Counted from the stretch's first letter, positions 39,307 to 48,100 are shown. The stretch is DNA of 64,000 nt from Streptomyces sp. MJM8645 (GCF_001625365.1 NZ_LJJF01000001.1:4413001-4477000); one strand, 5' to 3'. Notes: generated by a model not told the origin, from the letters alone. Program-made: numbers and translations.

Positions 39307-40350
39307 GTGCTGGTAGAAAACGACGCCCCCCTCGCCCCGCTGACCACGCTCCGGCTCGGCGGCCCGGCCCGCCGCCTGGTGACCGCCCACACCGACGACG
39401 AGGTGATCGCCGCCGTCCGCGCGGCCGACGAGGCCGGCGAGTCGTTGTTGGTCCTCGGCGGCGGTTCCAACCTGGTGATCGGCGACGCCGGCTTCCCCGG
39501 CACCGTGCTGCGGATCGCGACCACCGGCTTCGCCCTGGACGGCACCGTGCTGGAGCTGGCGGCCGGCGAGGTCTGGTCGGAGGCGGTCACCCGCGCGGTG
39601 CGCGAGCACGGCCTGGCGGGCGTCGAGTTCCTGGCCGGCATCCCCGGCTCGGCCGGTGCGACCCCGGTGCAGAACGTCGGCGCGTACGGCCAGGAGGTCG
39701 CCCAGTCGATCACCGAGGTGGTCGCCTACGACCGCACGGCCAGCGAGGTGGTCACGCTCCCCAACGCCGAGTGCGCGTTCTCCTACCGGCACAGCCGCTT
39801 CAAGGCCGAGCCGGACCGCTACGTGGTGCTGCGGGTGCGGTTCGCCCTGGCCGACCACGAGGGGCTCTCCACCCCGGTCAAGTACGCCGAGGTGGCCAGG
39901 CACTTCGGTGTCGAGCAGGGCGAGCGGGTGCCGCTGGAGCGGGCGCACGACGCGGTGCTGGGGCTGCGCTCCGGCAAGGGCATGGTGCTGGACCCGGCGG
40001 ACCACGACACCTGGTCGGCCGGCTCCTTCTTCACCAACCCGGTGCTCACCGTCGCCCAGTACGAGTCCTTCCGGACCCGCCCGGGCACCGAGAACGCCCC
40101 CGCCTACCCGGCGCCGGAGGGCTGCACCAAGACCTCGGCCGCCTGGCTGATCGACCGGGCCGGCTTCGGCAAGGGCTACGGCAGCGGCCCGGCGACGCTC
40201 TCCACCAAGCACACCCTGGCGCTCACCAACCGCGGCGCGGCCACCGCCGAGGACCTGCTGGCGCTGGCCCGGGAGATCCGGGACGGCGTCCGCGAGGCCT
40301 TCGGGGTCGAGCTGGTGAACGAGCCGGTGATGATCGGCGTCAAGCTCTAG
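39307..40350 (+). CDS. murB: UDP-N-acetylmuramate dehydrogenase
   Basis: 347 residues. FAD-binding PCMH domain with LVLGGGSNLVIGDAGF (about 50-65), the central motif GVEFLAGIPGSAGATPVQNVG region near 112-130 (read in two parts: EFLAGIPGSAGA and TPVQNVGAYG), SYRHSRFK near 160, and the C-terminal MurB domain with AGSFFTNPVL. It reduces UDP-GlcNAc-enolpyruvate to UDP-MurNAc for peptidoglycan. GTG 39307 is preferred to far-upstream starts since the -10 box lies 7 nt before it, pointing to a leaderless transcript. Confidence 0.95.
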   Translation: MLVENDAPLAPLTTLRLGGPARRLVTAHTDDEVIAAVRAADEAGESLLVLGGGSNLVIGDAGFPGTVLRIATTGFALDGTVLELAAGEVWSEAVTRAVREHGLAGVEFLAGIPGSAGATPVQNVGAYGQEVAQSITEVVAYDRTASEVVTLPNAECAFSYRHSRFKAEPDRYVVLRVRFALADHEGLSTPVKYAEVARHFGVEQGERVPLERAHDAVLGLRSGKGMVLDPADHDTWSAGSFFTNPVLTVAQYESFRTRPGTENAPAYPAPEGCTKTSAAWLIDRAGFGKGYGSGPATLSTKHTLALTNRGAATAEDLLALAREIRDGVREAFGVELVNEPVMIGVKL

Positions 40351-40386
40351 GCCTGTTCGGGGTCGGCCTGGTCCACAAGACACGCC

Positions 40387-41421
40387 TCAGGTGGCGCTGA
40401 CCAGCCAGGTGTCGATGTCCGCCAGCAACTCCTTGCGGACGGCCTCCGGCGCGCGCGAGCCGCGGACGGACTGCCGTGCCAGCTCGGCGAGTTCGGCGTC
40501 GTCGAAGCCGAGGACGTCGCGGGCCAGGTCGTACTGGGCGGCCAGCCGGCTGCCGAACAGCAGCGGGTCGTCCGCGCCCAGGGCCAGCGGCACGCCGGCG
40601 TCGAACAGCCGCCGCAGCGGGACGTCCTCGGGGCGCTCGTAGACGCCGAGCGAGACGTTCGAGGAGGGGCAGACCTCGCAGGTGATCTGGCGGTCCGCCA
40701 GCCGTTCCATCAGCCGGGGGTCCTCGGCGGCGCGGACGCCGTGGCCGATCCGGCCGGCGCCCAGGTCGTCCAGGCAGTCCCGGACGGATTCGGGCCCGGC
40801 CAGCTCGCCGCCGTGCGGGGCGGCCAGCAGCCCGCCCTTGCGGGCGATCTCGAAGGCCCGGTCGAAGTCCCGGGCGAGGCCGCGCCGCTCGTCGTTGGAG
40901 AGGCCGAAGCCGACCACGCCCTGGTCGGCGTACCGGACGGCGAGCCGGGCCAGCGTCCGGGCGTCCATCGGGGACTTCATCCGGTTCGCCGCGACCAGCA
41001 CCCGGATGCCCACCCCGGTGGCCGTGGCGGCGTTCTCCACGGCGTCCAGGATCAGCTCCAGCGCGGGGATCAGCCCGCCCAGCCGGGGCGCGTACGAGGT
41101 CGGGTCGACCTGGATCTCCAGCCAGCGGGAGCCGTCCCGCCGCTCGTCCTGGGCGGTCTCCAGGACCAGCCGGCGGATGTCCTCCTCGTCCCGCAGCACC
41201 GAGCGGGCGGTGTCGTACAGGCGCTGGAAGCGGAACCAGCCGCGTTCGTCGGTGGCCCGCAGTTGCGGCGGCTCGCCGGAGCTGAGCGCCTCCGGCAGTC
41301 GGACGCCGTGCTTGTCGGCCAGCTCCAGCAGGGTGGCGGGCCGCATCGAGCCGGTGAAGTGCAGGTGCAGGTGGGCCTTCGGGAGGTCCCTGACGTCTCG
41401 CGGATTCAACAGGCGTTCCAT
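40387..41421 (-). CDS. add: Adenosine deaminase
   Basis: 344 residues. Metal motif HLHLH with FTGS (His17, His19), AAPHGGEL (His/Glu of catalysis) near 205, RIGHGVRA near 230, CPSSNVSLGV near 257, and LGADDPLLFG (Asp pair) near 285: the full adenosine/AMP deaminase set. It converts adenosine to inosine in purine salvage. ATG 41421 is chosen over ATG 41439 as the conserved DLPKAHLHLH begins near residue 12; CAGTAT ends 6 nt upstream and no Shine-Dalgarno is seen, so it too may be leaderless. The 3' end faces murB across 36 bp. Confidence 0.93.
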   Translation of the reverse strand: MERLLNPRDVRDLPKAHLHLHFTGSMRPATLLELADKHGVRLPEALSSGEPPQLRATDERGWFRFQRLYDTARSVLRDEEDIRRLVLETAQDERRDGSRWLEIQVDPTSYAPRLGGLIPALELILDAVENAATATGVGIRVLVAANRMKSPMDARTLARLAVRYADQGVVGFGLSNDERRGLARDFDRAFEIARKGGLLAAPHGGELAGPESVRDCLDDLGAGRIGHGVRAAEDPRLMERLADRQITCEVCPSSNVSLGVYERPEDVPLRRLFDAGVPLALGADDPLLFGSRLAAQYDLARDVLGFDDAELAELARQSVRGSRAPEAVRKELLADIDTWLVSAT

Positions 41422-41456
41422 TCGCCGATACTGCCGCATCGGACCCCCAAACGGGA

Positions 41457-41498
41457 ACCGCCCTCCTTCCGTCCCCCGAAGGGGTGAAAGAGGGCGGT
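41457..41498 (-). terminator. Hairpin between aspC and add
   Basis: 9-bp arms ACCGCCCTC (41457-41465) and GAGGGCGGT (41490-41498) enclose a smaller CCCC/GGGG stem. It follows the aspC stop on the minus strand and lies just before add. Confidence 0.6.
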
Positions 41499-41518
41499 AC
41501 CCGACGTGAAGCGCGGGT

Positions 41519-41568
41519 GTCAGCGGACGTCAGCGGACGTCAGCGGGCGCCGGCGGGTGTCAGTCGCG
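41519..41568 (-). repeat. Tandem array 5 x 10 bp containing the aspC stop codon
   Basis: Decamers start at 41519, 41529, 41539, 41549 and 41559; four of the five contain TCA at the same place (TGA on the minus strand). The aspC stop is 41560-41562; three further TGAs follow downstream. Confidence 0.85.
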
Positions 41569-42807
41569 GGCCTCGCCGAGCAGCTTCTGCAGCCGGCCGA
41601 TGCCCTCGGCCAGGTCGGCGTCGCCGAGCGCGTAGGAGAACCGCAGGTAGCCGGGGGTGCCGAAGGCCTCGCCCGGGACGGCCGCGACCTCGGCCTCGTC
41701 CAGGATCAGCGAGGCCAGCTCGCCGGAGCTCTGCGGGCGGTGGCCGCGGATCTCCTTGCCCAGCAGGCCCTTGACGGACGGGTACACGTAGAAGGCGCCC
41801 TCCGGCTCGGGGCAGTACACGCCCTCGATCTCGTTGAGCATCCGCACGATGGTCTTGCGGCGGCGGTCGAAGGCGGTGCGCATCTCGTGCACCGCGGCCA
41901 GGTCGCCGCTGACGGCGGCGATCGCGGCGCGCTGGGCGACGTTGGAGACGTTCGAGGTGGCGTGCGACTGCAGGTTGGTCGCGGCCTTGATGACGTCCTT
42001 GGGGCCGATCACCCAGCCCACCCGCCAGCCGGTCATCGCGTAGGTCTTGGCGACGCCGTTGACCACGATGCACTTGTCGGCCAGCTCGGGCAGCAGGGCC
42101 GGCAGCGAGGTGAAGGAGGCGTCGCCGTACACCAGGTGCTCGTAGATCTCGTCGGTGAGCACCCAGAGGCCGTGCTCCAGCGCCCAGCGGCCGATCGCCT
42201 CGGCCTCGGCCTCGGTGTACACCGCGCCGGTCGGGTTGGACGGCGAGACGAAGAGCACCACCTTGGTGTTCTCGGTGCGGGCGGCCTCCAGCTGCTCGAC
42301 CGAGACCTTGTAACCGGTGGTCTCGTCGGTCACGACCTCCACCGGGACGCCGCCGGCGAGCTGGACCGACTCCGGGTAGGTGGTCCAGTACGGGGCCGGG
42401 ACGATGACCTCGTCGCCCGGGTCCAGGATCGCGGCGAACGCCTCGTAGATCGCCTGCTTGCCGCCGTTGGTGACCAGCACCTGGGAGGCGTCCACCTCGT
42501 AGCCGGAGTCGCGCAGCGTCTTGGCGGCGATCGCGGACTTCAGCTCGGGCAGGCCACCCGCCGGGGTGTAGCGGTGGTTCTTCGGGTCGCGGCAGGCCTC
42601 GACGGCCGCCTCGACGATGTAGTCCGGGGTGGGGAAGTCGGGCTCGCCGGCTCCGAAGCCGATCACCGGACGGCCGGCCGCCTTGAGGGCCTTGGCCTTG
42701 GCGTCCACGGCGAGGGTCGCGGACTCGGCGATCGCACCGATCCGGGCGGAGACCCGGCGGTCGGCGGGGCGGATGGAACGGTCGGGCTGCGGGGTGGAAG
42801 CGCTCAT
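41560..42807 (-). CDS. aspC: Pyridoxal-phosphate aminotransferase, aspartate aminotransferase type
   Basis: 415 residues, fold type I class I. FGAGEPDFPTPDYIVEAA (about 51), HRYTPAGGLPELK, VSPSNPTGAVY (about 188), TDEIYEHLVY (about 218), the PLP lysine K254 in VAKTYAMTGWRVGW, and the Arg in GYLRFSYAL identify the I-gamma aspartate aminotransferase branch that also serves prephenate in some bacteria. It interconverts aspartate/2-oxoglutarate and oxaloacetate/glutamate. ATG 42807 is used since homologues begin near it. In streptomycetes it commonly sits upstream of and divergent from tRNA-Trp/secE, as here. Confidence 0.92.
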   Translation of the reverse strand: MSASTPQPDRSIRPADRRVSARIGAIAESATLAVDAKAKALKAAGRPVIGFGAGEPDFPTPDYIVEAAVEACRDPKNHRYTPAGGLPELKSAIAAKTLRDSGYEVDASQVLVTNGGKQAIYEAFAAILDPGDEVIVPAPYWTTYPESVQLAGGVPVEVVTDETTGYKVSVEQLEAARTENTKVVLFVSPSNPTGAVYTEAEAEAIGRWALEHGLWVLTDEIYEHLVYGDASFTSLPALLPELADKCIVVNGVAKTYAMTGWRVGWVIGPKDVIKAATNLQSHATSNVSNVAQRAAIAAVSGDLAAVHEMRTAFDRRRKTIVRMLNEIEGVYCPEPEGAFYVYPSVKGLLGKEIRGHRPQSSGELASLILDEAEVAAVPGEAFGTPGYLRFSYALGDADLAEGIGRLQKLLGEARD

Positions 42808-43091
42808 GCCTGCATCGTCGCAGAACCGGGACGGACCGGGCATCGTGGTTTCACCATCCGTACGGGACCGTCCACATGGCGGCGCCCGCCGATCCGCCGG
42901 TGATCATGCGGGCATGCCGGACATATGCCGGACAACCGGTTCCCCCGGAAGAAGAGGTTCGACCAAACACCCCTCGACCACGTATGCTCACTGCTCGACG
43001 GCCCGCCGAAAAAGAACCGGAGCTTCACCAGCTGTGCAGACAGCAGGGGGAGATGCGGTAGGTTGGTCGCTACGGAGTCGCGAGACCCCGT

Positions 43092-43164
43092 AGGGCAATA
43101 GCTCAATTGGTAGAGCACCGGTCTCCAAAACCGGCGGTTGGGGGTTCAAGTCCCTCTTGCCCTG
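43092..43164 (+). tRNA. tRNA-Trp (CCA)
   Basis: 73 nt; acceptor AGGGCAA/TTGCCCT, anticodon loop TCTCCAAAA with CCA, T-arm GGGGG-TTCAAGT-CCCTC region, discriminator G. A TAGGTT -10 box at 43059-43064 and a TATGCT at about 42983 are possible promoters in the 284-bp gap after aspC. Confidence 0.95.
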
Positions 43165-43182
43165 CTGCTTGATCCGTTTTCA

Positions 43183-43210
43183 GCCCGTTCGCTCCGCAGA
43201 GCGAGCGGGC
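43183..43210 (+). terminator. Hairpin after tRNA-Trp
   Basis: 12-bp arms GCCCGTTCGCTC and GAGCGAGCGGGC (one G-T pair) around CGCA, followed by TTGATG. Confidence 0.75.
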
Positions 43211-43311
43211 TTGATGCGGAGAGGGCTCCGAATCAGCACCGCTTGTAGCCGGCCGTTCGTGCCCCATCGGGCGCGAGCCGCTCGGCCGGACCCGGATTCA
43301 GGTGAGGACGA

Positions 43312-43671
43312 GTGACGGAGACCACGGGCTCCACCGCAACGCCTGAGAGCGGCAACCCCGAGGGGGCCGACGGCGCTGCCGACACCACGCCCGCGGAGGG
43401 CGAGGACAAGTCGCTCTCGCGCCGCGAGCGCAAGCGCGCCGCCCGCGCCGGTGACAAGAAGTCCGGCAAGCGCGGCAAGATGGGCCCGTTCGCCCGAATC
43501 GGCCTGTTCTACCGCCAGATCATCGCCGAGCTGCGCAAGGTCGTCTGGCCCACCCGCAGCGAGCTCACCCAGTACACGACCGTCGTCGTCGTGTTCGTGG
43601 TGGTCGTGATGGGCTTCGTGGCCGGCCTCGACTACGGCCTCTCCAAGCTGAGCCTCCTGGTCTTCGGCTGA
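43312..43671 (+). CDS. secE: Preprotein translocase subunit SecE
   Basis: 119 residues: an acidic disordered N-terminus (1-35), a Lys/Arg-rich stretch (RRERKRAARAGDKKSGKRG), the conserved amphipathic helix FYRQIIAELRKVVWPTRSEL and one membrane helix (about 91-112, VVVVFVVVVMGFVAGLDYGL). It is the small clamp subunit of the SecYEG channel. GTG 43312 follows GGTGAGGA. The gene lies between tRNA-Trp and nusG, the usual bacterial order. Confidence 0.95.
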   Translation: MTETTGSTATPESGNPEGADGAADTTPAEGEDKSLSRRERKRAARAGDKKSGKRGKMGPFARIGLFYRQIIAELRKVVWPTRSELTQYTTVVVVFVVVVMGFVAGLDYGLSKLSLLVFG

Positions 43672-43702
43672 CCTGGCCGTCCCACCTCCGTAGCAGTCTC
43701 CC

Positions 43703-43730
43703 GACCCGGGCCGAATCTTCGGCCCGGGTC
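43703..43730 (+). terminator. Hairpin between secE and nusG
   Basis: Perfect 12-bp arms GACCCGGGCCGA/TCGGCCCGGGTC around ATCT, then GTGCTG; weak terminator or attenuator. A TACTGT box (43775-43780) could serve nusG separately. Confidence 0.65.
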
Positions 43731-43883
43731 GTGCTGTCTGCGCCGGACGTACGCGGCCGCTACCGTGGACTCGGTACTGTTGAAGTCTCCGAGTCCTCTC
43801 CTGGCGCCCGCGCGAGCGGCAGCCCGCCGGAGCCGGCCCCGGAGCGCGCCACCTTCACCATCTCCAGGAAAGAAGCAGCCACC

Positions 43884-44780
43884 GTGTCTGAGTCCCCCCT
43901 GTACGACGCCGACGAGACCGTCCGCGAGGCGGATGTCGCCGCCGAGCTGGACGCGGCCGAGCTGGCTGACGAAGCCGAGTCCGCCGAGCAGATCGTTGAC
44001 GCCGTGGACGGCGACGAGGACGAGGTCGAGGCGCACGACGAGGCCGAGGCCGGCGAGCCCGCCGAGGAGGCGGCGCTGCACGTGGAGGACGACGTGGAGC
44101 CCGCCGCCGAGGAGACCGAGGCCGACGCCGAGGACGCCGACGCCGAGGAGGCCGAGGCTGAGGAGACCGTCGAGGTCGACCCGGTCGCCAAGTTCCGCGA
44201 GGACCTGCGCTTCATGCCGGGCGAGTGGTACGTGATCCACACCTACGCCGGCTACGAGAACCGGGTGAAGCAGAACCTGGAGCAGCGCGCCGTCTCGCTG
44301 AACGTCGAGGAGTACATCTTCCAGGCCGAGGTGCCGCAGGAGGAGGTCGTCCAGATCAAGAACGGCGACCGCAAGACCATCCGCCAGAACAAGCTCCCCG
44401 GCTACGTCCTGGTGCGCATGGACCTCACCCCCGAGTCCTGGGGCGTCGTGCGCAACACCCCCGGTGTCACCGGCTTCGTCGGCAACGCCTACGACCCGTA
44501 CCCGCTGACCCTGGACGAGGTCGTCAAGATGCTCGCCCCGGACGTCGAGCGCCAGGCGGCCAAGGAGGCCGGCAAGCCCTCGCCGATCAAGCCGAGCGAG
44601 ATCCAGGTGCTGGACTTCGAGGTCGGCGACTCGGTCACCGTCACCGACGGTCCGTTCGCGACGCTGCAGGCGACCATCAACGAGATCAACCCCGACTCGA
44701 AGAAGGTCAAGGGCCTGGTCGAGATCTTCGGCCGGGAGACCCCGGTCGAGCTCTCCTTCGACCAGATCCAGAAGAACTAG
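43884..44780 (+). CDS. nusG: Transcription termination/antitermination factor NusG
   Basis: 298 residues against about 180 in E. coli. Residues 1-110 are an extra Glu/Asp/Ala-rich tail, about one third acidic. The NGN domain starts at EWYVIHTYAGYENRVKQNLE (about 114) and includes PGYVLVRMDLT; the KOW domain has VGDSVTVTDGPFATLQATI and KGLVEIFGRETPVELSF. NusG binds RNA polymerase clamp helices and couples it to Rho or ribosomes. GTG 43884 is chosen because AAAGAAG precedes it and the acidic extension is usual in streptomycetes. Confidence 0.94.
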   Translation: MSESPLYDADETVREADVAAELDAAELADEAESAEQIVDAVDGDEDEVEAHDEAEAGEPAEEAALHVEDDVEPAAEETEADAEDADAEEAEAEETVEVDPVAKFREDLRFMPGEWYVIHTYAGYENRVKQNLEQRAVSLNVEEYIFQAEVPQEEVVQIKNGDRKTIRQNKLPGYVLVRMDLTPESWGVVRNTPGVTGFVGNAYDPYPLTLDEVVKMLAPDVERQAAKEAGKPSPIKPSEIQVLDFEVGDSVTVTDGPFATLQATINEINPDSKKVKGLVEIFGRETPVELSFDQIQKN

Positions 44781-44792
44781 TCCCACAATCTT

Positions 44793-44835
44793 CGGATCCG
44801 GGGCGGGGCCGAGGGCCCTGCCCCGGATCCGTTTT
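44793..44835 (+). terminator. Intrinsic terminator of nusG
   Basis: 12-bp arms CGGATCCGGGGC (44793-44804) and GCCCCGGATCCG (44820-44831) followed by TTTT, whose end is also the -35 of the next promoter. Confidence 0.85.
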
Positions 44836-44862
44836 GGTCCAGCGGCGCTAAGGCGTTAGCCT
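44834..44862 (+). promoter_or_regulatory. Promoter of rplK-rplA
   Basis: TTGGTC (44834-44839), 17-bp spacer, TAGCCT (44857-44862); leader of about 77 nt to rplK. Confidence 0.7.
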
Positions 44863-44945
44863 GGTTCGATGTGTGTGTTGGCGGCCGGGTGTCGCCCCGG
44901 TTCCGCACACACCAGCACTCACCTCTCGGAAGGACCCGGAGAGAC

Positions 44946-45380
44946 ATGCCTCCCAAGAAGAAGAAGGTCACGGGGCTTATCAAGCTCCAGATCAACGCCG
45001 GTGCGGCCAACCCGGCGCCGCCGGTCGGCCCCGCGCTGGGCCAGCACGGCGTCAACATCATGGAGTTCTGCAAGGCCTACAACGCTGCGACCGAGTCGCA
45101 GCGCGGCATGATCGTGCCGGTGGAGATCACGGTCTACGACGACCGTTCCTTCACCTTCATCACGAAGACGCCGCCGGCCGCGCGCCTCATCCTGAAGGCC
45201 GCCGGTGTGGACAAGGGCTCCAGCGAGCCGCACAAGACCAAGGTCGCCAAGCTCACCAGCGCCCAGGTCCGCGACATCGCGACCACCAAGATGCCCGACC
45301 TGAACGCCAACGACCTGGACGCGGCGGAGAAGATCATCGCCGGCACCGCCCGGTCGATGGGCATCACCGTCGAGGGCTGA
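44946..45380 (+). CDS. rplK: 50S ribosomal protein L11
   Basis: 144 residues: [20 protein letters not shown] with [20 protein letters not shown], the proline-rich hinge and thiostrepton-related N-terminal domain, and the rRNA-binding C-terminal domain ending [13 protein letters not shown]. It builds the L11 stalk base and is needed for RelA activation. Own promoter after the nusG terminator; GGAAGGA lies some distance upstream and GGAGAG directly before ATG 44946. Confidence 0.97.
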
Positions 45381-45457
45381 CCAGCTCTTTTCGTCCCTGT
45401 GGTAGGGCCTGCGCAGGCCCGTGATACCACGACTCCCATCACCATTCAGGAGCAGCA

Positions 45458-46180
45458 GTGAAGCGCAGCAAGGCTCTGAAGGCCGCGGACGCTCAGGTCG
45501 ACCGCGACCGCCTCTACGCCCCCCTCGAGGCCATCCGCCTCGCCAAGGCGACCAGCACCACCAAGTTCGACGGCACCGTCGAGGTCGCCATGCGTCTGGG
45601 CGTCGACCCGCGCAAGGCCGACCAGATGGTCCGCAGCACCGTGATCCTCCCGCACGGCACCGGTAAGACCGCTCGGGTCCTGGTCTTCGCGACCGGTGAC
45701 CGTGCCGAGGCCGCGCGTGCTGCGGGCGCCGACATCGTCGGCTCCGACGAGCTGATCAACGAGGTCGCCAAGGGCCGCCTGGACTTCGACGCCGTCGTCG
45801 CCACCCCGGACCTCATGGGCAAGGTCGGCCGCCTCGGCCGCGTGCTCGGTCCCCGTGGTCTGATGCCGAACCCGAAGACCGGCACCGTGACCCCGGACGT
45901 CGCCAAGGCTGTCAACGACATCAAGGGCGGCAAGATCGAGTTCCGCGTCGACAAGCACTCGAACCTGCACTTCATCATCGGTAAGGCCTCCTTCACCGAC
46001 GAGCAGCTGGTCGAGAACTACGCCGCCGCGCTGGACGAGGTGCTCCGCGCCAAGCCGTCCGCCGCCAAGGGCCGCTACATCAAGAAGACCGCCATCAGCA
46101 CCACGATCGGCCCCGGCATCCCCGTGGACCCGAACCGCACCCGCAACCTCTTCGTCGAAGAGGACCCGGCCGCGGTCTGA
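45458..46180 (+). CDS. rplA: 50S ribosomal protein L1
   Basis: 240 residues starting at GTG 45458 (MKRSKALKAADAQVDRDRLY) with the L1 signature LGRVLGPRGLMPNPKTGTV near 130. It forms the L1 stalk and in many bacteria represses its own operon by binding the leader mRNA. 77 bp after rplK with CAGGAG upstream; ends before a strong hairpin. Confidence 0.97.
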   Translation: MKRSKALKAADAQVDRDRLYAPLEAIRLAKATSTTKFDGTVEVAMRLGVDPRKADQMVRSTVILPHGTGKTARVLVFATGDRAEAARAAGADIVGSDELINEVAKGRLDFDAVVATPDLMGKVGRLGRVLGPRGLMPNPKTGTVTPDVAKAVNDIKGGKIEFRVDKHSNLHFIIGKASFTDEQLVENYAAALDEVLRAKPSAAKGRYIKKTAISTTIGPGIPVDPNRTRNLFVEEDPAAV

Positions 46181-46208
46181 GCCGATCGGCTCTGAAGCAG
46201 TCTGTACA

Positions 46209-46246
46209 GCGGGCCCGTACCCCCTTCACCGGGGGTGCGGGCCCGC
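46209..46246 (+). terminator. Terminator of rplKA
   Basis: 16-bp arms GCGGGCCCGTACCCCC (46209-46224) and GGGGGTGCGGGCCCGC (46231-46246, one G-T pair), loop TTCACC; followed by CGTCGTTT. Confidence 0.82.
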
Positions 46247-46351
46247 CGTCGTTTCCGGATCGGAATAGGGGTGGATGGGAACGGTTGCCCGAAGCGTCGT
46301 ACGCTCTGCCGGTCAGATCATGTGCAGAACGTGTGACCGTCGGAGCGTGCC

Positions 46352-47137
46352 GTGCCGCCCACCCTTCGCCCCGCCGCCGCGGTGGCCACCCTGCTGCTGA
46401 TCGGTGCCACCACCGGGTGCAGCCTGCTGGCCGCCCCGGGAACCCGCACCCCCGACGGCGACCCCGCGCCCGTCCCGCCCCGGCAGGTGGTGCTCGCCGC
46501 CGCCCAGGCGCTGGACGACGCCGGCGGCGCCCGGATCGACGTGGTCGAGGAGGGCCCGGCCGGCCGCCGCACCGCGAGCGGCACCCTGGTCTGGGGCACC
46601 CGGGACGAGGGCGCCCTGAGCGTCACCGACGAGCAGGGCACCGGGCAGCTGACCCTGCGGGACGGCGCACTCGACCTCAGCTACCAGGGCGCCCCGCCCA
46701 AGCACGCGGACCGGGACGGCGCCGAGTCGCTCGATCCGCGGGCGACCGCCGGCCCGGGCGGCTACGCGGGTGGCTGGATGACCGCACTGGTCACCAACCC
46801 GGGCAGCCGCGCGTACAAGATCGCGCAGGCCGGGAAGCTCGGCTCGCTCGGCGGCGAGCAGCTGGCCGGGATGACCGTGGCGCACTACCAGGGCTCCACG
46901 CCGGTGGCCGAATACTTCGGCGCGGACCAGGAGTTGACCCCGGCACGACTCGCCGCGGTGGTCGACTGGTACGGCCGGCGAGGGGTGGCGGCGATCGGTT
47001 ACGACGTCTGGGTCGGGCCCGACGAGCGGCTGCTGCGACTGCGTGAGACGGTCCGGGGGAGCGACGGCACCACGGTGACCACGACGGATGTCTCGACCCC
47101 CGGAGAAGGTGACGCGCCCCCTGTCGAAGCCGGGTGA
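46352..47137 (+). CDS. Secreted lipoprotein, LppX/LprG-like set, member 1
   Basis: 261 residues. Signal peptide with lipobox ATTGC (lipidated Cys near 24), followed by a fold related to LppX/LolA-type lipid-binding lipoproteins: long beta strands such as ARIDVVEEGPAGRRTASGTL and a C-terminal DVWVGPDERLLRLRETV. GTG 46352 has AGCGTGC upstream rather than a strong site. It is the most diverged of the lipoproteins between rplA and rplJ. Function unknown; related mycobacterial proteins carry lipids or triacylglycerides across the envelope. Confidence 0.78.
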   Translation: MPPTLRPAAAVATLLLIGATTGCSLLAAPGTRTPDGDPAPVPPRQVVLAAAQALDDAGGARIDVVEEGPAGRRTASGTLVWGTRDEGALSVTDEQGTGQLTLRDGALDLSYQGAPPKHADRDGAESLDPRATAGPGGYAGGWMTALVTNPGSRAYKIAQAGKLGSLGGEQLAGMTVAHYQGSTPVAEYFGADQELTPARLAAVVDWYGRRGVAAIGYDVWVGPDERLLRLRETVRGSDGTTVTTTDVSTPGEGDAPPVEAG

Positions 47138-47248
47138 CGGGAGGGTGTTGTTCGGCGCGTGGGGGATCTGGCGATCCGTTAGAGTCCGCGTGAGAAGAAG
47201 CCGAAAATCGGTTCTTCATCGGATCGTTCGGATCTCACGGGGGACTCC

Positions 47249-48070
47249 ATGCGCGCTACGCGCCTCGCCTCGACCGTCGCCATCGCGGCCGTGCTGCTCG
47301 GTGCCGTCACCGCCTGCGGCAGCAAGGGCGGCGACGCCAAGAACGGCGACGCGGCGGCCGCGGCGCTGACCGGAGACCCCAAGGCCGCGCTGGCAGCCTC
47401 CGCCCTGGTGATGCAGAAGGCCGGCAACGGCAAGGTCACCATGATCTCCCCGGACGGCTCGACCCACACCGCGGGCAGCGGCGACGCCGACTGGAAGGAC
47501 CCGAACCGGGCGGCCGTCGACCTGACGGGCGAGGTCGAGACCAAGAAGATCCGGTTCCGGGTGATCGGGACCGACGGCTACCTCGGCGGCGGCGACAGCG
47601 AGGCCGCAGCCATGGGCGGCAAGCACTGGATCAAGCTGCCCGCCTCGAACGAACTCGGCAACGGCGTCCTGCTGATGAGCCAACTGCTCAACCCGGTCGC
47701 CCAGCTCGGGCTCGCCGCACAGAGCGGCAAGCCCGCCAAGGTCGGCCAGGAGAGCCTCGATGGCGTCCAGGTCACCCACCTGCGGGCGGTCGAGGAGGCC
47801 TCCGCCATGGTGGCCGCCATGCCGGCGCTCACGGCCGGCCAGCGCACGGCCGTCCAGAAGTCCCTGGAAGAGGACGGCAGGACCCTCACCATCGACTTCT
47901 GGCTCAACGGCCGGCAGGAACTCGTCCAGTACCAGGAGTACGGGGACAAGAACGGCGAGCACGACGCCGTCACCGTCAAGTACGCGGACCTCGGCAAGGC
48001 CGCGAAGATCGACGCCCCCGCCGCCACCGACCTCGGCAGCGAGACCGACCTCCTCAAACTGCTCGGCTGA
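47249..48070 (+). CDS. Secreted lipoprotein, LppX/LprG-like set, member 2
   Basis: 273 residues. Signal peptide RATRLASTVAIAAVLLGAVT and lipobox VTAC (Cys23), a Gly/Asp/Ala linker, then a lipoprotein domain (about 45-270) with WIKLPASNELGNGV, LLNPVAQLGLA and the segment IDFWLNGRQELVQYQEYGDK that recurs in the other paralogues. Probably anchored on the outer face of the membrane. ATG 47249 follows GGGGGA. Streptomycetes carry one or two such genes at this site; here there are three plus a remnant. Confidence 0.8.
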   Translation: MRATRLASTVAIAAVLLGAVTACGSKGGDAKNGDAAAAALTGDPKAALAASALVMQKAGNGKVTMISPDGSTHTAGSGDADWKDPNRAAVDLTGEVETKKIRFRVIGTDGYLGGGDSEAAAMGGKHWIKLPASNELGNGVLLMSQLLNPVAQLGLAAQSGKPAKVGQESLDGVQVTHLRAVEEASAMVAAMPALTAGQRTAVQKSLEEDGRTLTIDFWLNGRQELVQYQEYGDKNGEHDAVTVKYADLGKAAKIDAPAATDLGSETDLLKLLG

Positions 48071-48100
48071 TCCGCCGAACCCGCACACCGGAGCCGACGA

